In this document: one piece after another, positions 10,988 through 22,082 of the stretch
Position numbering within the stretch: position 1 is the stretch's first letter
Layout: the number at the start of each line of letters is the position of its first letter
DNA from: Chrysophaeum taylorii
Lineage: Eukaryota > Sar > Pelagophyceae > Pelagomonadales > Pelagomonadaceae
Direction of reading: 5' to 3'
NCBI GenBank assembly: GCA_029834535.1
Contig: JAQMWT010000528.1
Location: forward strand, 46,697 to 110,696
DNA length: 64,000 bases
Position numbers and translations under genes: made by a program
The notes under the pieces: model-generated
Told to the model about the DNA's origin: nothing
The model's database searches: none
The model's input: only the letters and a program-made list of their open reading frames with translations

Positions 10988-12001
10988 TCAAAAGAGCTTG
11001 GCGTTGGACTTTTGGGTCCAGTTTTTTGATTCGGGGGAGGGGTTGAGGTGGTTCGGGAAGATGAGTTCGGCGAGGGGGCCGGCGAGGTGGTGGGGCTTGG
11101 GGACTTGGGAGAATTGGAGGTCGAGGTGGGTGTACTTGATGCGATCTTCGAGGGAGCCAGAGGTTTCTTGGGATTTTTCGTAGGTAAGGGAAAAGTCGGA
11201 GTTCGAGAGGTAAGTGCGGTTTCCCGTTTCCGAAAGTTCGGCATTATCTAGAAGAGTAGCGTTGAACAAGGGAACCGCGGTCATCGCGTCGACCACCGAG
11301 ATGCCGTCAAACCACTGGTGTGTCGAATCGTCCTCTTTCCCAAACACGCGACCGGCCAATGCGAATTTCTCGCCAGACAAGAGCGGCACCCACTTCCCAA
11401 CAGGCAGCCAGATATCGACCTTGCGACCGTCGATCGTGCGGACGTGCGGATCGTCGCAGACGGATCCCGGACCACATTTCGAAGCGACCGGAGACGGGAT
11501 GCAGACTTCAATTTCCGTAACCGCCGAAGTGTCGTACATCCTAAACGACAACAAATGAACGTGGTCCGCGTCTTCGGGATAGAGCGTCGACGGATAGGGC
11601 GTCGGGAACTCCTGCAGTTCGTCTTCGATGTAAAGCGCGAGACCGTCGGTTCTTTCGACGTCGTCGATAGACGCGTACTCGACGCCCGAAGGACAGATCG
11701 GATCGACGCCGAGGTTCGTGAGATTGAAAACGAGAAGCGAACCCTCCGTCCCGGAACTGATTTGGATTCCCTTGTCGGTCGCCGAGACGATGCCGTCGTA
11801 CGTGATGGATATATACCCTTCGAAGCCGTACAGGTCGATGCGGTCGATGCTCTTCTGGTCTTCGGGGATGATAATGCGACCGCCGTTCAGGGTTGTGAAG
11901 TCCAGCACCTCGCACACGATCGTCTTCGCAATCGGCGACGCCGACTCGCAGGCGGCACCGCTGCCGGCAAACAACAAGAACAACAACATCCACATCATCA
12001 T
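10988..12001 (-). CDS. secreted glycoprotein with vWD-like motif
   Basis: This intact single-exon protein has 337 residues. It starts with a signal peptide (hydrophobic core MLLFLLFAGSG, residues 5-15, likely cut near Ala17-Cys18). The body has few cysteines, and the segment GPGSVCDDPHVRTIDGRK (177-194) resembles the opening DPHxxTxDG of von Willebrand type D domains. It is followed by a WLPVGKWVPLLSG strand. N-glycosylation sequons are present (NLT near 93, NAT near 247, NRT near 261, NWT near the end). No membrane anchor is visible. A secreted or cell-surface role is likely, and the biochemical function is unknown. A telo-box-like AAACCCTAA lies about 140 nt upstream on the opposite strand. 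Neighbouring genes run the other way. Confidence 0.5.
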   Translation of the reverse strand: MMMWMLLFLLFAGSGAACESASPIAKTIVCEVLDFTTLNGGRIIIPEDQKSIDRIDLYGFEGYISITYDGIVSATDKGIQISSGTEGSLLVFNLTNLGVDPICPSGVEYASIDDVERTDGLALYIEDELQEFPTPYPSTLYPEDADHVHLLSFRMYDTSAVTEIEVCIPSPVASKCGPGSVCDDPHVRTIDGRKVDIWLPVGKWVPLLSGEKFALAGRVFGKEDDSTHQWFDGISVVDAMTAVPLFNATLLDNAELSETGNRTYLSNSDFSLTYEKSQETSGSLEDRIKYTHLDLQFSQVPKPHHLAGPLAELIFPNHLNPSPESKNWTQKSNAKLF

Positions 12002-13120
12002 GGCGTTACCTTTTTCTGCGAGACACGTCCGTTACTCGACCCGAAGAATCCGCTGCTGCTCGAGAACCACCTGCTGCTCCTACTGTTGCCGAAGAAAGAA
12101 AAGAAAAAGAAGAATCCGTTTTTTGATCAAAAATAAATAAATCAAACCCTAATGGATTCCTTTTTTTTCTCTCTGCCGACACACACATTCCCTCATACCC
12201 CACAAACCCACCCACATCCTTCATGCTCCCCACACACACCCCCCCCTCTTAGCAGTCGACATTTAAAGACACACACATGCCGCAAACCTTCCCTTCTGGC
12301 CACACGCACCGGGACCTGCTGGTCCCTGAACGCTCTTCCTGCCCGCGACTCGCCGCTGAGTTTTGCGCTCATGAAATGCATCATCGACTATTCCGAGAGC
12401 CAGCGCATTGAACTATAGAAAAAAAGACGGCGTCTGGCGCTGTGATGATTACGGCGGCCGAATTCCGGAGGCTACGAACAACGAGACGCTTTGGACCTCC
12501 AAGCGCTCGCGATTCTGCCGGCTCCCGCAGCCCCGGTCGTACAGAGCACCGACGCCGTCCGGGAGCGAGCGACGTCTTCGAAGCCAAGTTGCCAGAAGAG
12601 CTGAGCGAGTGGCCCGGAAGAGATAGATGAGGGCGAAAACAGCTACGAGATGGACGGGTTCAGTTTGGAGGAGCTGCTGCGCGATCATAAAGCTCTGGCG
12701 AACACGCTTCGTAATACCGCAACCGCGTTGCGCGCCGGAGAGAGAGAAAGAGTATGAGCTGACTTTCCCAGCGTCGATTAGATAAATCTCTCCGGGCTGC
12801 ACCCGAAAAGCCTACATCGGCGACCTCCTCGCCGATTTCGGCGCGCGAGCCGTTGGCTTTGATGACGATGTTTTTCAAGCTCCTCCCAAAGAGCGGTTTG
12901 TACGCGTTGTTTGGCGGTTTCGTACTGGCGGGTCGACCCTAAAAATTACAGTTTTGTTGCCAGGGCCATCGACCAACGAGCGATGTGAGACGCTCAGGCG
13001 TACTCCACGAGGCACGCCATACCCCGATCGGTGTGGGGGGTTGTCTCGCAGTACCCGACACTAAAAATTACCAGGCATGGAGAGGATGGCGAGCCACCAC
13101 ACTAGGTGTCGCAAGAACCA
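12002..13120. other. mostly non-coding spacer
   Basis: CACA-rich simple sequence fills 12180-12290. A coding-like plus-strand stretch lies at about 12630-12770 (reading ENSYEMDGFSLEELLRDHKA in one frame) but has no start, no splice support and no recognised domain. I annotate no gene here. Confidence 0.5.
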
Positions 13121-13423
13121 TTATGACCGTAGCTCCCGGACTGTCGGTGGGGTCGCTGCTTTGGGGCGGGTCTGAGGTGGCTGGTTGGTTCGTGGCTGGG
13201 GTCGCCGACGGCGGCGACGACCGTTCAGCAAGATCTTCCAGCGCCTTTTTGCACGCCTTCTTCTTACGGCACTTTTTTGAGGTCCACGCAGCACTTGAGT
13301 TTGCTGGCGTCGCAGACGGCGCCGTTGTCGCAGACGCAGCCGTCCTTGCAGCGCTGCCACGCCTCGCGAAGCATGCCGCCGAGAAAATAAATCGCGGTCG
13401 CTTTCAACGATACATTTCCACAA
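13121..13423 (-). pseudogene. Cys-rich small protein, frame broken at A6 run
   Basis: One minus frame reads REAWQRCKDGCVCDNGAV then CDASKLKCC and stops shortly after a run of six A (plus-strand T6 near 13274). Shifting by one base at that run continues the Cys/Lys pattern (CRKKKACKKALEDL) to a Ser/Thr/Pro-rich tail. The Cys spacing is like small secreted EGF- or defensin-like folds, but no family is recognised. It is either a pseudogene or a correct gene with a homopolymer sequencing error. Confidence 0.5.
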
Positions 13424-13496
13424 GCGCCTGCTCCTCCTTCAACGTCCGAGTTGGAGTGTGCGTCGCGGCTCTTTCATCAAAACAAAACACGTCCCT

Positions 13497-13914
13497 TCAG
13501 TCGAGCTGTCGTCTCCAGGTGATGATGAGCTCAATCCACTCAGGGTGGTCAGTCATGCACTTCTTCCCCCCTATTCCTTCCTTCTCGCAATACGCTAAGG
13601 CCTCTTTCCGCGAAGATAAAAAAACTTTCTGTTGTTGGCGTTTCTTTTCCGCGTCCAAGACAGCTGTTTTTTTTGGTGAAAACTCGCTTCTTCGGAGCCG
13701 TTTTTTTCTCGCTGCCGCTTCTCCCGGGCATAGGGGCCCGCCCAGGCTCCTTCCGTGCTGTCTTGGGGCGCTTAGACCCACCTTCGGCTCTTAAATCTGA
13801 TGGCCTTCGTCGCGAACGAACGAACGGGTAATGTTTAGTCTTCTCGGGTGACTTTTTAGTGTCGACCCGCCTGTAGTAGTGTCTTTCGTCTTGTGTTCCT
13901 GGACAGCGTCCCAA
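13497..13914 (-). pseudogene. unrecognised Lys-rich protein, frame broken at A8 run
   Basis: Two overlapping minus frames join naturally at the plus-strand T8 run near 13670. The upstream frame reads TARKEPGRAPMPGRSGSEKK and ends in the run. The downstream frame reads DAEKKRQQQKVFLSSRKEAL then GGKKCMTDHPEWIELIITWR and stops at 13497. The joined product would be basic and about 140 residues long. I do not recognise it. The stop, composition and codon use look like a real gene. One homopolymer base decides whether it is broken. Confidence 0.5.
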
Positions 13915-14056
13915 GCATCGGCGAAGAGGGACGCCGCCGCCGCGTACGTGATTGACACGCGACGAATCTCTGAAGGGTTTGATTTTTTTCGGTCTGGACC
14001 TAGAGAGATAGGGTCTAGTTTTAAGCGTCCACGGCCAGAGGTCATCAACGGACGGT

Positions 14057-14467
14057 CTACTCCTCTACCGCAATCGCAGGATTACCCATCAGTAGTTCCG
14101 TCGAGCGAGGTGACTTGACTTGTGGAAGCAAGAAAGCAAACCCCCACTTCGTCGTCGGCGGAGATATATGTATCGGTACCCAAAAGTTGGCACTAGGAGA
14201 TGGCAAAAACCGTTGGGTTTTAAAAGAGTCCACGAGTCGGAAGTCGGGGATGCCAAACGTTGAGCCGTTGGACCGCGAGAGTTTTTTTCGACACGAAATG
14301 TCCGTTGATAACGGGGCCGGGGAAATAAATGCCCCCCGCCATTTTTTTTGAAGCCGGACGGCAAACGTTATTCCTCGCAATTGAAAGACGCGATCTCCAC
14401 CGCGAGTGCTCGCAGCCATGCGCTTCTTCGCATTCTTCGCCGCTCGTCCACCAACGGCTCGGACCAC
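14057..14467 (-). pseudogene. unrecognised protein with two homopolymer frame breaks
   Basis: The minus-strand reading begins at an ATG at 14467 and runs through DRVFQLRGITFAVRLQKK. There an A8 run (near 14342) and an A7 run (near 14283) exchange frames: one frame reads MAGGIYFPGPVINGHFVSKK between the runs, and the other resumes as SNGSTFGIPDFRLVDSFKTQ. The product would be about 135 residues. No domain is recognised. It may belong with the reading at 13791-14048 (SEIRRVSITYAAAASLFADA-like) as one longer gene, but I could not find a splice joining them. Confidence 0.5.
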
Positions 14468-14493
14468 ACGAACCGTAGCCTCGTGTATCCTTA

Positions 14494-16235
14494 CTACTAA
14501 TCGACAGATGTTTGTGTCTGTTTGTCTGTCTGTTTGTCTTTAAATGTCGACTGTTGTAAGAAGGGGGTGTGTGTGGGGAGCATGAAGGATGTGGGTGGGT
14601 TTCTGGGGTATGAGGGATGTGCCTGACGGGCGGAGATAAGTACGCGGGACCTAGTCGGGGTCATCGCCGAGGCGTGGGGCAGGCGAAGAGAGGACCAAGG
14701 GCCCCGCCTTGGTAGGTCGTACGCATGCTGCCGCCGGACGTATGTGCGACGACGAAGGGTGACGTCCTGCTGGGATCGGGCGGCCTGGGTGGGGTTCCCC
14801 GAGGCGGCGACATGGGTGAGGGCGGTGAGGGCACAGCGAGCCCGGCCTAATGCGCTGGCGATCCCCCACTCACGGTAGATGCGGCGAGTTTTTTTTGGGC
14901 CGCCTTTGCCTCTGTGAAGTTGGCGCAGCCACTTGCCACCCAGCTTCGCGCAGCGATCCGCTCTGCGCATGTTTGGGCGAGAGCGTGGCACGCCGCGCTG
15001 GCCTCACCGAAGGCACCAAAGACGAGGCCGGCGACGGTGCCGTAGCTACGTAGCCGCTGTTCGACAGGGCCCAAGAAGCCAGGCGGTGGTGCTGTACCCG
15101 GCTGGGGGATGATGGCGTCGATGCCGCGGGCGTGAGCGAGGTATTCGTCGGAGTGGACTTGCGCTGCGCGCCGATCGACAGGCGACGGGTGGGAGGGATG
15201 GAGGGCGTGGGCCGTGTAGAACGAACCCCAAGCGAGGGTGTTTGTCCCCGACTTAGGGTAAGGATCAGGTAGGCGCGCGAGCCAGACATTGATGATCCTC
15301 CAAGCCGTCAACGGCGACCTCGCAGACTGTTTCCACGACCCGCGGCGGCTCTTTTAGCCAGGGCGCCATTCTCACGCCCCGTCGAAACGATGTCGTCGAT
15401 GCTGACAACGCCGCGCGCATGACCGCGGCCTTTTTTTCCCGGAGACGAGGCGTCGGAGTTCTTTTCGGCCGACTAGGTTGGGTCGGAAGACGACGCCTCG
15501 CTCTTTACAGTCGAGTTTTCAACTCCCTGACAACCAACGGCATGATGACTTTGAGCGCGCGCTTAAAGTCTTCGCAACCTCGAAAAACCGTCGCACGGCC
15601 ACTGCAACGGTACCAGATACATGATCGATCGTGTCGTTGTCACCGAGGCTCCTCCAACCTGTATCCCTTAAGGCCCGCCGACGCCAAACGATCACCAAGA
15701 GCCAGGGCCAGACGCCCCGCGAGGTCGGCGTCCTCTTGCCCAAGCCCGTCTTCTGCCACGTCCAGCTCTACGTGGCTCTCTGTCGATCGGCAACCCCGAG
15801 AATATGCTCTTCTGAGTCGACGACTCCACCCTACCCCACACGTGCTCCGCAATACCGATAAGCCCCCTCCCGGCGTCTACACGCACACTGTAGGTGAACT
15901 TAATGGGACCAGGTGAACTTACTTACTGAGGTTTGAGATTGGGACTAGGTGAACTGAGTGACCAGGTGAGCTTACTGGGGCCAGGTGAACTTACTGGGGT
16001 TTTTAGAGTAAACTCAAGGGTTGGCGGCGCGTGCGGATCAAAGCAGCTTGGATTGGCGGGGGTGAGAGCGACGAGCTCAAAGGAGTGGGTGTGAGCACGA
16101 GTGGGTTTACGCCGAATTTACTGGGGTTAGAGATTTGGACTAGGTGAACTTACTGACCAGGTGAACTTACTGGGACCAGGTGAACTTACTGGGGTTAGAG
16201 ATTGGGGCTAGGTGAACTTACTGGCCTGCACTTGT
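14494..16235 (-). mobile_element. retroelement copy 1, internally deleted derivative (1.74 kb)
   Basis: Both ends match the 3.7-kb copy at 56.9-60.6 kb. The 3' end (element sense) has the GTCT-type microsatellite followed by CGATTAGTAG. The 5' end has ACAAGTGCAGGCC and an array of GTAAGTTCACC motifs. The C-terminal quarter of the reverse-transcriptase ORF remains (minus, 14497-15240). It then jumps directly to 5' leader sequence, so about 2 kb is missing compared with the long copy. A T8 run at 14886, where the other copies have T3, breaks the frame. The copy cannot encode a full protein. No target duplication was recognised. Confidence 0.5.
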
Positions 16236-17476
16236 ATTGTTGATTTCGAATTTATGGGTAAAAAAGGGTAAGGAATACATGGTCTCAACGGACAGATGAA
16301 GCGCGCCCCTCCCTCTTCATTCAGTTGACGTTGATGGTCAGAGAGAACACATATTCCTCCTTCCTGACACCCCCGCACGTGAAGAGGAAAGGCTCATCAT
16401 CATCATCATCATCATCATCGTCTCGAGGGTGTTTGTTGAGGCCCGATGATTGTCTGTCTTCAACTGCCCAATGAATTTGTCCACGTAGTTTGGCTTTTGG
16501 TGTTTAAAAAACGAGCTGAGTAGTGTCTTCTAAAGGATGGAGAGCCGTCATAGGTGTGCCTTAATAGAAGTAAAAAAATTCCTAAAGAAGAAGTGTTTCA
16601 GACATTTATATGCAATCAAGCTGAAGATATTTCGAGTTGTGTGGCGAATCCGGCCGGTCTAATCGATTTATTGAGGTCGGATTGCATGCTAAATAGTAGA
16701 TTTCAGACACGCCGTGTCCTATAATGTCGACAGACACGTGGCACCCAAAGAGATAGTTGTCGTCTTATTTGACGACGGCGTGGAGACGACGGCACTAGGG
16801 TATGTGCATAGAGGCCTCTCCCAAGAAGAAGAAGAAGAAGAAGAAGAACCGAGGGCGGTTTTTGGTGTCGAGTGTCGAGTGTCCTCGCATCGATATAGTG
16901 ATGGGACGTTTTGATCTTTCTAAAAAAAAGGGATCAAGCACGCTGCTAAATAAATAATACACTCCAGCCTTGACTGTCGAGCGTTAGCTAACTGCCGACG
17001 CAACCTTCAGGAGCCTGAAGATGGACTAGCGTCGTGGGGGTTGAGTCAGTCGCGCGAGAACTACTGCCGGGTTATATCGTCCAAGTTCGGCGGCGGCGAA
17101 ACGGCTCATCATCTCGTTATGTAACACCGAAAACTTCCCGTGAGCAGGGTCGGATAAGAAAGTTCGTACGAGCCGTTAACTATGTTTCAGTTTGTACTAA
17201 GACATACTCAACGGATCGCTGAGCTATGTTCATTTGTACTCAAGCAGTATGTGCCGCCACGCCGCGAGATCGTCGCGATGGAACTAGTCCCCATAGTGAA
17301 GTCGGCATCCTTTCGCCCCCTCACGCAAAAAAAGGAAAAAGCCCACGTGTTGTAGGACCCGTCGTTGCGGCGCGGGCTAGTCTCGTTTTCTTATCCGACC
17401 CTACCGTGAGCAAGCACAGGGGAGAACCCAAAACTAGTACGCTATGACGTGGCGTTCCATTTTTTTTTTCCGACAG
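16236..17476. other. non-coding spacer with microsatellites
   Basis: AT-rich sequence with (ATC)n at about 16394-16420 and (GAA)n at about 16823-16848. Open stretches such as 16714-16914 owe their length to the GAA run. No domain or splice-supported gene was seen. Confidence 0.5.
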
Positions 17477-18324
17477 AACCAAAATTCTACGCGCGATTTC
17501 CGAGCCCTTGTTGAAAGATACGCCGGGCGAGGCCCTCTCGAAGGAAGAGAAGGGCCTCCTCATCCGTGCGTTCGGGGGGATGGCGGTCTCCAATGCTTCG
17601 AAACAGGAGGAGCGACCCGAGTTCGTGTTTACGTTGCAACCAGCGCCGTCTACCGACTCGTGTGCCACCACAGCTTCGCGAGTCGGACGACGCGGCAATC
17701 ACGGAGCAGGCACAGCTACGAACACGGCGCCAGCTCGTACCACCACCTGCAATACCACCATGGGTTCGGTCGACGCCCGCGCCTTCCTCGAGCGCGTCTC
17801 ACTCGGCTAATATGGACCCGCCGGTCCCGCCTGGCCAACCAGCGACCCTTTAATTTGCGACGGCACGCATTTCACTCTCGAGGTTCTGGACTTCCTTCCT
17901 CCAAGCACCAAAGGCTGGACACCATCATCCACTCCTCCGCCCGCGTCTCCTCGAACCAGACGCTGGAGTGCCTCGCGCCGGCTTGGGCCTTCGAAAAACC
18001 GCGAGAACAACGCCATGGCCTGGCGCAAGCCCGGCATCGTCCCCTTCACCATGGCCCCCAACTGGATCCAGCTCGAGAAGGAGCAGAACGCCGCGGCCCC
18101 GCTTCAGAGCCCGGGCTCTCGACCCAGCTCAACGGCGTCACGACTTTATTGAATCCGCGGGAATCAACCGTGTTGATGACGTCGCAGACGCTCACGTCGA
18201 AGTCGACGGCGACGCCTCCCGCCGCCAACACCGCTGGTCGCCTGCCGACCATGAGGCTGTTGCTGGAGCCGCAAATTCGAAGAAGCTGGGCTTGCAAGTG
18301 ACCTACCTCGAGACAGCCGTCTAA
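17477..18324 (+). CDS. possible spliced gene fragment, unrecognised
   Basis: A T-rich tract ending in CCGACAG just before 17477 looks like a splice acceptor. It is followed by a coding-like exon (PLLKDTPGEALSKEEKG, then IRAFGGMAVSNASKQEE). Further coding-like pieces occur in changing frames: QLRESDDAAITEQAQL near 17670, THFTLEVLDFLPP near 17865, AWRKPGIVPFTMAPNWIQLE near 18020, and a final NSKKLGLQVTYLETAV ending at a stop at 18324. Together they suggest four or five exons of an unknown protein. The 5' part is not identifiable. I could not fix all splice sites, so coordinates are outer limits only. Confidence 0.5.
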
Positions 18325-18464
18325 AAAAGGTCATGCATGCCACCGCCGTGACGCTCGAGGAAGGAGGAGCTATTCAGATTCCAACTACTATCCTGCACCA
18401 ACGCCGAAGAAGCCAAGAGCGTCCGTCCTTTTAGAGGTCCAAATTATTTTATGTGATTTTAAAA

Positions 18465-20718
18465 AGGGAAAAGTCAAGTTTCCAGCCACCACGATATATG
18501 TTTGGTCACCGTAAACCCTCAACAACAAAAAGATTGGTGGTCACTTAAGTTTACAGTCTCAATCCGTATCTTGGTTGACTAAACTTGTACTTTAAAACAA
18601 GGGCTGCCGTGTGATCAAGCTTTCAGCGGTTCTGCATTTCGCACTGAGACACGGGAGCGTCCTTCGACTTCGAAACGAACACGGTATCGATGCGGGTTTC
18701 GTCGTCGCTCAGGTCGCGTGGTGGTGTTAAACACGCCGACGTCGGTTGACCACGACGACGTCGAGAAGGAAAACAACAAGTCTAAGCGTGCCCAGACGAA
18801 GGTAAACGACTATGAGAGATCGCCGCGTAAAACGCTGTCGCAGCAGCTCGGAGCGCGCAAAAAATATGAGGGTAGTCCACTTTACTCGAGATCTAACCAA
18901 GATGATGCCAAGTTTAGCATGTGTGTTCTCGAGGCCGACTTGCAGCAGCATCTGATGTTCGTTCGACACGGGCGGCAAGTTTTTAGACGGCGCGTACAAC
19001 AACAACAACATGGTTAACAACAGCGCGACAGCACTGTCGTTCAAGTTCTATATGCAAGATGCAGCGTTTATGTGCGTGCTGCTCGTTGTGATGTGCAAGT
19101 AGACAATACCGTCGCGCGTGTTGTAAAAGGCACGCCTGCTCTCGGAACCTTCTTGCCGCCGACTAAGATCCTGCTATCGTGCGAAGCATTTCTGCGAGGC
19201 CGTGTCGGTCCTCATCGAGGGCTTTATGGAGGGCAAGTCAGGCGGCTCTTCTTCTCGGCATATGCGTTTGATAGACATCTGCTGCAACAATGTCATCCGC
19301 TAAAGGTACGAGATGACGAACCGGGATCGTTCGCTGTAGTGTGTCATAAACATCGAACCAATAAGGCGCATCCGAATAATCTTTGGCGACGACGAAACAG
19401 CGTGGTATCAGCGCTGTCTTACGTAGGCCTTTTTTGTGGATGTTGTTCTGCGAGTATTCGTATGTTGATGCGTGAGTATGGTCAAACTTGGAGGCATTCA
19501 ATTTGGTGTGATCAAATTTCGAACAATCACATCAAACTCGTCATATTTTAGACTCGTACTGATGATGACTGGGTTAGAATTACCGGGGTGGTGTCAGCGA
19601 TCTCTTCCGGAGCGAGGCTGTCAACGTGTCTTGATATCCCTTCGCGCCGCAGCTTGTATTTGCCGACATAAATTCTCGTAGCACAGTGCTCGACGGTGCA
19701 GCAGCAGCAGCTCCCGGGGAGATCTCTCTTGCGGCAGGGCGGGGTTGCCGAGATGCGCGAGGAGGAGGAGGATAAGGAGGTGTTCACTTACGGTCGTGCG
19801 AGTTGTTTATGCTGGCGTAACGGCACGTGCTCGCGTTGCCGTCCCATGATCAAGCTGGACAGCTAACTCCGGATCGGGTACGCGACGGTGAGGAACTCCT
19901 GAACGTGGTCCTGCGGCCCCGCACAAGTGTGGGATTACACAATGTTTGGGTGCTCCAGGGGCGTTGCTCGCGCAGTTTTTTGAGGTCGTCGAGTTTCGCG
20001 TTCCGACCCCGAGTCGACTATTATCAAAGACGCGCTCCCTCTCGGAGAGATTTTGGGATGCAGAATGGGGTGATCCGTCTCACGCAGACCATGTTAGTCT
20101 GGTGTCCGATGTCCGCTTGTTGCTGAAGAATGACGCACGACCACGGCAACACCACCGTGGTGAGTCGCGGTTTGGGTGGCTTCTACGAACGATGGAAGGT
20201 ACGAGAATGGGCCCAGCCTAAGTACGCCAAGCCGTGGGAATCTGCTCTCGGGGCCGGGTGTCGCTGCCCGCTCTCCTTGCGTATCGCCGCGCTGTCTTAG
20301 GACGGACCTCCTTCTAAGGCGGTCATGGGGGGGGTGTCCATGCCGCGCGTGTAACGCCACGGTAGATTCTGCGTAGCTGCAGCACCTAGCTCACGTTTTT
20401 AAAGCATTTTCGCACCAGAAGCGCTCACGCGCCCCCTTAAAAAGCCTCCTTAAGTTTGATTTAAAACGCCGAAGTTTGGTCAATACTGTGGAAGTTTGAG
20501 GAGTAGTGATCAAACTTGTTGACCAAACTTACAAGGAAATTAATCAAACTTGAAGGTTTGATTGATCAAACTCAATGCAACTTCGGAGTGACCAAACTTA
20601 ACTGACCAAACTTCTATGGAAAATGACCACACTTGTAAATTTTTCCTTAATCATACATCAAAATCGAGCAAACATGAAAGAAATTCACAAAACTTGTTGA
20701 CCAAACTTGACCGATCCC
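18465..20718 (+). mobile_element. hAT-like DNA transposon, left copy (2.25 kb, non-autonomous)
   Basis: The left end AGGGAAAAGTCAAGTTT and the right end, read in reverse complement as GGGATCGGTCAAGTTT, form a short terminal inverted repeat with a variable three-base centre. Both ends carry dense subterminal AAGTTTG/TGACCAAACTT motifs. The whole segment is repeated in reverse orientation at 37488-39883, including a 100-residue open stretch at 18718-19017 that matches 39266-39571. Interior frames are broken and none resembles a transposase, so it would need a partner in trans. No convincing target duplication flanks this copy. The assignment to hAT rests on the 8-bp duplication at the other copy. 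Confidence 0.5.
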
Positions 20719-20945
20719 TAAATTTAAATGCAAGAGTTTTGAAATTTATAACAATTAACTCTTAAAAGGTGACATATAAAAATATTACAAAAAATTAGGA
20801 ATGTGACACTTATAACATTAAAAAAAAAAAGGTGACTAATAATACAATTTACATAATAACGTGACACTTAAAACATTTTACGTACATAAAATGACACTTA
20901 TTACAATTAAACGTACAAAAATTTCACATATAACAAATATCCTAA
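20719..20945. repeat. AT-rich spacer with irregular GTGACACTTATAACA-like repeats
   Basis: Between the hAT-like element and retroelement copy 2, five or six imperfect copies of a motif like GTGACACTTATAACATT recur every 35-45 nt. This is a strong composition change from the GC-rich surroundings. There is no gene here. Confidence 0.5.
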
Positions 20946-22002
20946 CTACTAATCGACAGATGTTTGTCTGTCTGTCTGTCTGTTTGTCTGTTTGTCCCTC
21001 GATTTAGGGTAAGGATCAGGTAGGCGCGAGAGTAAGGATCATGTAGGCCCGCGAGGCAGCCATTGATCCTCGAAGCCGTCTACGGCGACCTCGCAGACTA
21101 TTTCCACGACCCGCGGCGGCTCTTTTAGCCAGCGCGCCATTCTCACGCCCCGTTGAAACGATGTTGTCGATGCTGACAACGCGCGCATGACTGCGGCCTT
21201 TTATTCCCGGAGACGAGGCGTCGGAGTTCTTTTCGGCTGACTAGGCTGGGTCGGAAGACGACGCCTCGCTCTTTACAGTAGAGTTTTCAACTCCCTGACA
21301 ACCAACGGCATGCTGACTTTGATCGCGAGCTTAAAGTCTTCGCAACCTCGACCCGTCGCACGGCCACTGCAACGGTACCAGATACATGATCGATAGTGTC
21401 GTTGTCACCGAGGCTCCTCCAACCTGTATCCCTCAAGCCCCACCGACGCCAAACGATCAACAAGAGCCAGAGGCAGACGCCCCGCGAGGTCGGCGTCCTC
21501 TTGCCCAAGCCCGTCTTCTGCCACGTCCAGCTCTACGTGGCTCTCTGTCGATCGGCAACCCCGAGGATATCGTCTTCTGAGTCGACGACTCCACCCTACC
21601 CCACACGTGCTGCGCAATACCGATAAGCCCCCTCACGGCGTCTACACGCGCACTGTAGGTGAACTTACTGGGACCAGGTGAACTTACTGGGGTTGGGGAT
21701 TGGGACTAGGTGAGCTGAGTGACCAGGTGAACTTACTGAGACCAAGTGAACTTACAGGGGTTTTTAGAGTGAACGCAAAGGCGAGCGGCGTGTACGGATC
21801 AAAGCAGCTTAGATTGGCGGAGGTGAGAGCGACGAGCTCGAAGGAGAGTGGGGTGAGTGGATGTGAGCACGAGTGGGCTTACACCGAACTTACTGGGATT
21901 AGAGATTGGGACTAGGTGAACTTACTGGGACCAGGTGAACTTACTGGGGTTAGAGATTGGGACCAGGTGAACTTACTGGCGAACTTACTGGCCTGCACTT
22001 GT
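20946..22002 (-). mobile_element. retroelement copy 2, short derivative (1.06 kb)
   Basis: Same ends as the 3.7-kb copy, but the GTCT microsatellite is joined straight to the 5' leader. The entire reverse-transcriptase ORF is absent. The GTAAGTTCACC array (reverse complement of GGTGAACTTAC) is intact at 21656-22002. The element ends about 80 nt upstream of the ATG of the first RAP gene, so it may influence that promoter. Confidence 0.5.
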
Positions 22003-22082
22003 TATAGTCCATATGACACATATAGCCACCGCGCTGCACAAAAAAGTTTCAGTGTCAACGGACCTCATCGCAGTGCGTTGCG

